From positions 1 to 6,993 of the forward strand of contig CADAXH010000062.1 in assembly GCA_902791785.1 (NCBI GenBank): DNA of 6,993 nucleotides, written 5' to 3'. Each line of letters starts with the position of its first letter. The stretch's first letter is position 1. The position numbers and the translations under genes are program-made. Shown here in pieces: positions 1 to 5,398 of this stretch. The DNA comes from an uncultured Ruminococcus sp. Lineage in GTDB: Bacteria; Bacillota; Clostridia; Oscillospirales; CAG-272. The notes beneath the pieces are model-generated. The model made no database searches, was not told the DNA's origin, and saw only the letters and a list, made by a program, of their open reading frames with translations.

Positions 1-3000
1 TTTCTGCCTTCAGCCTTTATCTTCTCTATATCAAGGACTGTGACACCCGTCTTTTCAAACAGATCCTTCTTTGCTGAAATAATGTCTTCAGTTGTGACGA
101 CTGCCTTAGAGCCCGAGTCCGTTATTATGTATTCAATTCTGTCGTCCGGGTACTTGGGATCAATCGGGACAAATGCAGTTCCTGAGAGCATGAGTCCTTC
201 TCTTACTGCATATGCTTCCTTCACCCTCGGCATGAGCGAAACAATCTTGTCGCCTTCAACGAGTCCGAGATCATTCACCGTATTTGCAACTTTGCATGCT
301 GTTTCGTACAGCTCGGAATATGTGAATTTTCCGTTCTTTGCTATAACAGCAGTCTTATCCGGATTGAGTCTTGCCTGTCTTTCAAACAGTGTGCAGAACG
401 GGATGTCTTCTATCTCAACTTTTGTATCGTTGAATTCGTCATATCTTGCCACTTCCCTCTCGTCCACGAATTCAATCTCGCCGATGGTGGATTTTGTCAT
501 TATGCCCTTGAGCACACACTCCATTGCCCTGAAGAATGACTGAATTGTGTCCTGACCGTATTTTGACCCGTCATATTCAAAACGGAATCTGTACTGTCCC
601 TTTTCAATGAAGACGTCGAGAGAAAATGCCGACTTCGGTTCGTCAGAGTCAAGAAGGATGACTTCAGCTTTCTCTCCGCCTATGCTGTCAAATACGAACG
701 AGTCTCCCTGGTAAGCAAACATAACGTCTGCACCGACACCGAATTCGTTTGCTATGTCGGAGAATGCATATATGTCATTTGCCTGTGAAGAAACGAGCTG
801 TTCCTTTACAGCTGCCAGAGCTTCTTCAATCTTACGGTTGACGTCAAATCTGATGAAAACAGGAAGCGTCTTTACGAGCATGGAGACGTCGCGCGCCGTT
901 CTCGGGTCGCTGCGTCCGTTGTAGATTGTTGTATAGTAAATGTCGTCTTTGTACATGAATCTTGAGAGAACAAGACCAAATGCAAAATTGAAGATAGCAT
1001 TCTGGGTAATTCCGGTCTTTTCCGAATACTTTCTGACGTCTTCTGTGGAAATTCCTGAGAAGATGTCTGCAGTTTTCAGTTCGGCCTTTCCGACCTTCAT
1101 GTCATTTTTCATGACGTAGTCTGAACCTATGTCTCCGAGAAGCGCCTTGTAGTAGTCCTTTGCCTTTGTGAATCTTTCTCCGCTTCTTTCGTCGCGCTCG
1201 TCGAGTGCTATTTCATAGCCTGAATATGTTTCTTTCTCGGGAGCTTTTCCGAGGTATGCGTTTGATATATCTTCAAGAATCACGGCTTCGCTCGTTCCGT
1301 CGCAGACGATGTGATGGAAGTCGAGGAAGAGATAATTCGAATCCTTGCACAGGTATATTTCTGCACGGTAGAGTGAACCGCCGAGCAGACTGAAAGGTCT
1401 CACAAGAGCCTTAACGTCGAGTTCGTCCTGACGGATGACGTCGACTTTCGGCTCATAATCCCTGCGGTAAGCCACAACGTCGCCCGAGTCTGATGTTCCG
1501 AGCAGGCTCATTACGTACGGATGTGCAGACAAAGCTGTCTCAACCGCCTTTCTGAGTCTGTCTGTGTCTATCGCGCTGCTCAGCTTGAACAGGAACGGAA
1601 TATTGTAGACTGTGGTTTCAGGGCGCGAAATGCATTCCACAAAAATGCCTTCCTGCGTCTTTGTCAGAGGATACTCTTTCAGGATATCATAAACCTTTTC
1701 CTCTTTTTTCTGTCCGACAAATGCTGCAAGAGCGCGGACAGTCGGATTCTGTTCAAGATCGCTTATCCTTACTGTGTTATTGAATTCTTTGGAGAGCTTG
1801 ACTGTGAGTTTTATGGAGGTGACTGAAGTGAGTCCGGCTTCATAAATATTAGTCGTAACACCGAATGAGTCGTGCCCTATTATTGACGAGAGGATGTCGA
1901 ACACTTTCTGCTCGGTCTCGTTTTCCGGCCTGACTATCTCTGCCTGTTTCATCTTCGGTTCAGGCAGTGCTCTCTTGTTTACTTTCTGGTTCTGGTTCAG
2001 AGGAATCTTGTCTATCTGCATTGTGAATGCAGGAATCATGTACGGCGGTTTGTTTTTGCCTATGAATGCATTGAGTTCATTAATATCAATCGTCTCGTCT
2101 GAAACTATGTATGCCGCAATGAACTTGATTCCTGAAGGATCGGTGAAATCCTTGACTGTTGCGTCCTTTATTTTCGGGAACTTGCGGATGATCTGTTCAA
2201 CTTCAGTGAGTTCAACCCTGAATCCGCGGATTTTGACCTGTCCGTCATTTCTTCCTATGAAATCTATTGCGCCGTCAGAGAGCATGCGGACGATGTCCCC
2301 TGTCCTGTACAGCTTTTCAAACAGGGGATCGCTGTCGAAATTGTTCTTTAAAAATGCCTTTTTGTTTTCTGCGTCGCGGTTCAGATAGCCTCTGCCAACC
2401 TGCGGACCTGAAATGAACAGTTCGCCTTTGACGCCCCACGGCACTCTTCTGCCCGATTCGTCGAGAACATATGCCTTGTATGTGCATATCTTCTTTCCGA
2501 TCGGAATTCTGTAGAGGAGTCTGTCAACCGGATATTCTGTGCAGAATACCGTGCCTTCCGTCGGGCCGTATGCGTTGTGGAGCACGTATCCTTTCGGAGC
2601 ATCAATCGGAACGAGTTTCTCTCCTCCGACGAACATGTGCTTGACAGTCTTCAGTTCAATTTCTTCGACAACCTGTCTTCCGACCTGGGTTGTGATGAGG
2701 GAATGAGTGATGCCTGTTTTGTTGAAATATTCTCCGAGTCTGACGAGATCAAGACGCATGTCTTCAGGAATTATGCATACAGTGCCTCCTGCCGTAATGG
2801 CTGTATAGAGGTCCATCATGTTTGCATCAAATCCGTATGAAGCGTATGCAGACATCTTTGAAGTCTCGTCTTCTCCGTACGTCTTGTTGCAGAAACGGCA
2901 GAATGTGACTATGTTCCTGTGCTCAAGCATGACTCCCTTAGGAAGTCCTGTTGTTCCGGACGTGTAGAGCATAATGAAGAGATCTTTCGGATCCGGTCTT

Positions 3001-4691
3001 CTTTCCGGGCGGCTTTCGTCTTTGAGAGAATCTATCTCGTCAAGATAAATGCGATGGCCTTCGTAATCTTTTATGAGGGACTCAAGCGACCTTTCAAGAA
3101 TGACTGCCTTGGCTGAAGAATCCTTCATCATGAAATTGAGTCTTTCGGTAGGATATGAGGGGTCAAGAGGCTGGTAAGCAGCACCTGACTTGATGACGCC
3201 GAGGCTCGCAATTACCGTATATTCGCATTTCGGGATAAGAACGGATACAATATCTTCTCTTCCTATTCCGAGAGAAATGAGCTTGTTTGCTATTCTGTTT
3301 GAAACAAGGTCTGACTGAGCATATGTATACTTTTTGTCTTCAAACTCGACGAGAACGTGATCCGGGTTCTTTTCAAGATTCTCATAGAAGAAATCCAGGA
3401 CGGTCTTGTCCGAAGAGAGCAGTGACTCGTCAACTTCATTGAAGCTGTCAAGCTTTTCGAGTTCTGAATCAGTGCAGAGGTCTATGTCGCCCATGAGGGT
3501 TCTGTTCATCATCTCGCCGAGGGCAATGTCATAGAGGTCGATCATGTGTTCGATTGTTTTCTGTTCGAACAGGTCTGATCTGTATTCATACCAGATAACG
3601 AATTCTTCTCCGTCCCTGTGGACTTCAACGGCCATCATTCCTTTTCCGTCCCTGCCGTCAACTTCCGCAAGTCGGTATTCTTTTCCGCCGCAAACGGTCT
3701 TGAACATGTATTCACCCTGGTATGCAAACAGGATATCTGCATTGACAGACAGATCTTTTGAAGCGTCCATGAATGAATAGATGTCGTTTTCCACGCTAGA
3801 AACAAGCTGGGAATTGGAGCTCTTAAGATACTCGTCAACTGTCGTCTCGTTTTTGAAACTGGAGTAGAAAGGAATTGTTCTTACGAACATGCCTGTAGTG
3901 TTTTTTGTATTCTCTGTTCTTCCGTTGTGGACTGTTGCGACGAGCGCCTCGTTCTCCATGTTTATTTTTGAAAGGAGATATGTGAATGTTGAGAGGAAGA
4001 ATGCTGAAGACTTGATTCCCTTCTCTTTTACAAATGAGGAGACCTGACTCTTGCGGATATTGAGTTTTCTCTTAATGAGGCCGTGAGCGGGCTTCTCGTC
4101 CTTTTTGTCATAGACGGGAACGGAAGATATTTCAACTCCGCCAAAAGTCTTGGCAAAATATTTCTTGGCCTCTTCATATCTTTCGCTCTGTCTTTCTTTT
4201 TCTTCCCATTCGGAGAACTGAAAAACAGACTGGGTTTCAGCCGGAACGTCTTTGCCCTCAATGAGTGCAAGTATGCCGTCAAGGAACAGTTTTATGCTGA
4301 ATCCGTCAAAAATGATGTGATGGAAATCAAAGAAGAAATACCTGTCTTCCCCGACCAGATAGAATTTCATTCTGTAAAGCGGAGAATCGAGCATGTCGAA
4401 AAGTTCCATCTTTACTTCGTCAAGACTGTTAATTCTTACAGTCGGAATCTCAAAAGCAGTCTTTTCAACATACTTCATTACGTTCCCGTCCTGATCAAGG
4501 GTCAGTCTTGTGAATACGCCGGGATGGACGTCAAAGAACCTGCCTACGGCAGTTCTGAACTTCTCTTCGTCAATGTCCCTGTCCAGTTTGAGTAAAAACG
4601 GAATATTGTACGATGTGGTAGGATTGATGCAATCCAGGTAAATGCCCATTTCAGAGCTTGAGAGTGAATAAAGCTTCTTATCTGATGTCAT
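1..4691 (-). CDS. Non-ribosomal peptide synthetase, C-A-PCP-C-A(partial); 3' end beyond left edge
   Basis: Multimodular cytoplasmic enzyme that builds a peptide on carrier-bound phosphopantetheine. The frame stays open from the ATG at 4691 to the left edge (1563 codons). Domains in order: condensation C1, about residues 8-425, opening with LSSSEMGIYLDC and carrying the catalytic motif HHIIFDG (H124-G130); adenylation A1, about 428-925, with P-loop core LYTSGTTGLPKG (575-586), FDANMMD (D622 being the amino-group-binding Asp), NAYGPTE and the A10 lysine K903 in NQNQKVNK; carrier PCP1, about 930-1000, with attachment serine S956 in EAGLTSV; C2, about 1005-1425, with HHIVCDG (H1126-G1132); and A2 from about 1428, including FTYSELY and VPIDPKYP, cut by the window edge before its own P-loop. 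No epimerase or methyltransferase domain is inserted. The start is fixed by GGAGG six bases upstream and by the usual N-terminus of C domains. It overlaps the phosphopantetheinyl transferase gene by 14 bp, so the two are surely cotranscribed. The product is unknown; the NRPS call itself is near certain. Confidence 0.97.
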   Translation of the reverse strand, partial: MTSDKKLYSLSSSEMGIYLDCINPTTSYNIPFLLKLDRDIDEEKFRTAVGRFFDVHPGVFTRLTLDQDGNVMKYVEKTAFEIPTVRINSLDEVKMELFDMLDSPLYRMKFYLVGEDRYFFFDFHHIIFDGFSIKLFLDGILALIEGKDVPAETQSVFQFSEWEEKERQSERYEEAKKYFAKTFGGVEISSVPVYDKKDEKPAHGLIKRKLNIRKSQVSSFVKEKGIKSSAFFLSTFTYLLSKINMENEALVATVHNGRTENTKNTTGMFVRTIPFYSSFKNETTVDEYLKSSNSQLVSSVENDIYSFMDASKDLSVNADILFAYQGEYMFKTVCGGKEYRLAEVDGRDGKGMMAVEVHRDGEEFVIWYEYRSDLFEQKTIEHMIDLYDIALGEMMNRTLMGDIDLCTDSELEKLDSFNEVDESLLSSDKTVLDFFYENLEKNPDHVLVEFEDKKYTYAQSDLVSNRIANKLISLGIGREDIVSVLIPKCEYTVIASLGVIKSGAAYQPLDPSYPTERLNFMMKDSSAKAVILERSLESLIKDYEGHRIYLDEIDSLKDESRPERRPDPKDLFIMLYTSGTTGLPKGVMLEHRNIVTFCRFCNKTYGEDETSKMSAYASYGFDANMMDLYTAITAGGTVCIIPEDMRLDLVRLGEYFNKTGITHSLITTQVGRQVVEEIELKTVKHMFVGGEKLVPIDAPKGYVLHNAYGPTEGTVFCTEYPVDRLLYRIPIGKKICTYKAYVLDESGRRVPWGVKGELFISGPQVGRGYLNRDAENKKAFLKNNFDSDPLFEKLYRTGDIVRMLSDGAIDFIGRNDGQVKIRGFRVELTEVEQIIRKFPKIKDATVKDFTDPSGIKFIAAYIVSDETIDINELNAFIGKNKPPYMIPAFTMQIDKIPLNQNQKVNKRALPEPKMKQAEIVRPENETEQKVFDILSSIIGHDSFGVTTNIYEAGLTSVTSIKLTVKLSKEFNNTVRISDLEQNPTVRALAAFVGQKKEEKVYDILKEYPLTKTQEGIFVECISRPETTVYNIPFLFKLSSAIDTDRLRKAVETALSAHPYVMSLLGTSDSGDVVAYRRDYEPKVDVIRQDELDVKALVRPFSLLGGSLYRAEIYLCKDSNYLFLDFHHIVCDGTSEAVILEDISNAYLGKAPEKETYSGYEIALDERDERSGERFTKAKDYYKALLGDIGSDYVMKNDMKVGKAELKTADIFSGISTEDVRKYSEKTGITQNAIFNFAFGLVLSRFMYKDDIYYTTIYNGRSDPRTARDVSMLVKTLPVFIRFDVNRKIEEALAAVKEQLVSSQANDIYAFSDIANEFGVGADVMFAYQGDSFVFDSIGGEKAEVILLDSDEPKSAFSLDVFIEKGQYRFRFEYDGSKYGQDTIQSFFRAMECVLKGIMTKSTIGEIEFVDEREVARYDEFNDTKVEIEDIPFCTLFERQARLNPDKTAVIAKNGKFTYSELYETACKVANTVNDLGLVEGDKIVSLMPRVKEAYAVREGLMLSGTAFVPIDPKYPDDRIEYIITDSGSKAVVTTEDIISAKKDLFEKTGVTVLDIEKIKAEGR

Positions 4692-5277
4692 ACCATTCCT
4701 CCATTATGGTTTCAAAATCTCCGCCCTCTCTTGTGACGGAAATGCGATAATCGTTTTTGATGATTATATGTCTGTAATAATTTTTACCTTTGAAACTGAC
4801 TTTGCCTTCAAGCGGCAGTGCCGGTACATTCTTTATGTCGTTCGGAATTCCTGTTCCTTCCGCCTTGACCAGACTCTCTTTGGAAACAAACATCTGCAGA
4901 AATCCGCATTCGGACAGATGCCCGAGTTCTTCGTCCGAAAGACAGTACTTCATTACGTCTTCGGTGTAATCTTCGTCTTTCTCCAGGTCCAGTCCTACTT
5001 CCCCGGACTCAGACAGCGCTATTCCGACAAGGTCGGCTGAATGGGAAATGTTGAAAAATATTTCGTCCGAGTGAGGTTTGCCGTATGCACCGATGGTCTT
5101 CCGTCCGCCTGCATATTTTTTTATGAGGTACGACCCGCCCAGCGACAGGAGCCTGTCTTCGTCCTTAATGAATCTGTCTGCCTTGTCTATGTCCGGTTCG
5201 TCAAGAAAACTCATAATTGTCCTCTGGCTTTCGGATATCTGACTAATGTTCAGCAGAATAACCCTGACTGTATTCAA
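4678..5277 (-). CDS. 4'-phosphopantetheinyl transferase, Sfp type
   Basis: Transfers the phosphopantetheine arm of coenzyme A to a carrier-domain serine, converting apo-NRPS to its active form; acts in the cytoplasm with Mg2+. The 199-residue protein is slightly shorter than Sfp (about 224). Visible family motifs: GKP followed by FFNISHS (67-80, CoA-binding histidine H79), VGLDLEK (94-100, metal ligands D97 and E99) and FVSKESLVKAEGTG (130-143, K133/E134/K138). The last matches WxxKEAxxK except that the usual Trp is Phe (F130). The start is TTG at 5277, chosen because AGGCGG lies nine bases upstream, an in-frame TAA lies not far upstream, and the first residues (NTVRVILLN) fit the family's N-terminal strand; the first in-frame ATG (M22) would remove that strand. 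It is first gene of the operon, just ahead of the NRPS, so PCP1 and the later carrier domains are its expected substrates. Activity toward fatty-acid-type carrier protein cannot be excluded. Confidence 0.95.
   Translation of the reverse strand: MNTVRVILLNISQISESQRTIMSFLDEPDIDKADRFIKDEDRLLSLGGSYLIKKYAGGRKTIGAYGKPHSDEIFFNISHSADLVGIALSESGEVGLDLEKDEDYTEDVMKYCLSDEELGHLSECGFLQMFVSKESLVKAEGTGIPNDIKNVPALPLEGKVSFKGKNYYRHIIIKNDYRISVTREGGDFETIMEEWYDIR
4698..4702 (-). promoter_or_regulatory. Ribosome binding site for the NRPS, inside the transferase gene
   Basis: GGAGG on the minus strand, within the last codons of the phosphopantetheinyl transferase (the ME-EW region), with a six-base spacer to the NRPS ATG at 4691. 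The NRPS start precedes the transferase stop by 14 bases in another frame, an arrangement typical of translational coupling. It decides the NRPS start over the later in-frame ATG (M15). Confidence 0.8.
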
Positions 5278-5286
5278 AATTATGTT

Positions 5287-5292
5287 CCGCCT
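5287..5292 (-). promoter_or_regulatory. Ribosome binding site for the phosphopantetheinyl transferase TTG start
   Basis: AGGCGG on the minus strand, one mismatch from AGGAGG, is nine bases upstream of the TTG codon at 5275-5277. No ATG or GTG is available nearby in frame upstream, and an in-frame TAA precedes it, so this site decides the start. The weaker site and TTG codon suggest modest translation of the transferase compared with the NRPS. Confidence 0.6.
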
Positions 5293-5310
5293 GTTTGCAA
5301 TATTTATTTA

Positions 5311-5339
5311 ATTTTAGCAAAAAATAAATATAAATAAAA
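5311..5339 (-). promoter_or_regulatory. Probable promoter of the transferase-NRPS operon
   Basis: On the minus strand an extended -10, TGCTAAAAT (5311-5319), lies about 34 bases upstream of the TTG start at 5277, predicting a leader of roughly 25-30 bases. The matching -35 position holds only a weak TTTTAT, but the stretch upstream is almost pure A/T (5301-5343), as in UP-element-rich promoters. Because the region is so AT-rich, chance -10 matches are likely; the call rests mainly on position after a terminator and before an operon. Confidence 0.4.
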
Positions 5340-5350
5340 TACTTTTCTGC

Positions 5351-5388
5351 AAAAAAAGAGCTGCCGGAACACTTTTTGAGTCCGACAG
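5351..5388 (-). terminator. Intrinsic terminator after the permease/cytidylyltransferase gene
   Basis: Read on the minus strand, CTGTCGGA and TCCGGCAG (within 5361-5388) form an 8-bp stem with one G-T wobble around a 12-base loop, followed two bases later by seven T. It begins 10 bp after the TGA stop, the normal position for Rho-independent termination, and separates this gene from the transferase/NRPS operon downstream. On the plus strand the hairpin lacks a following T tract, so it acts in one direction only. Confidence 0.85.
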
Positions 5389-5398
5389 TTCAATTAAT

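Noticed and set aside
40..543. Open frame on the plus strand (167 codons) and similar plus-strand frames at 1894-2388 and 4083-4595
   Set aside because: They lie antisense to the continuous NRPS frame with its conserved C and A motifs; their translations are low-complexity and match no family, and no plausible ribosome binding sites support them.
2381..2605. Minus-strand frames inside known genes (2381-2605, 3635-3838, 4028-4282, 6324-6530)
   Set aside because: They are out-of-frame shadows of the NRPS and permease genes, which have continuous family motifs across the same bases.
701..3750. Similar DNA segments around 701-760 and 3719-3780 considered as a repeat element
   Set aside because: They encode the equivalent FAYQG region of the two condensation domains, so the likeness is domain homology rather than a mobile or regulatory repeat.
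5278..5350. AT-rich tract considered as a replication origin or attachment site
   Set aside because: Only about 70 bp, with no iterons, DnaA-box cluster or direct repeats; a promoter upstream region explains it.
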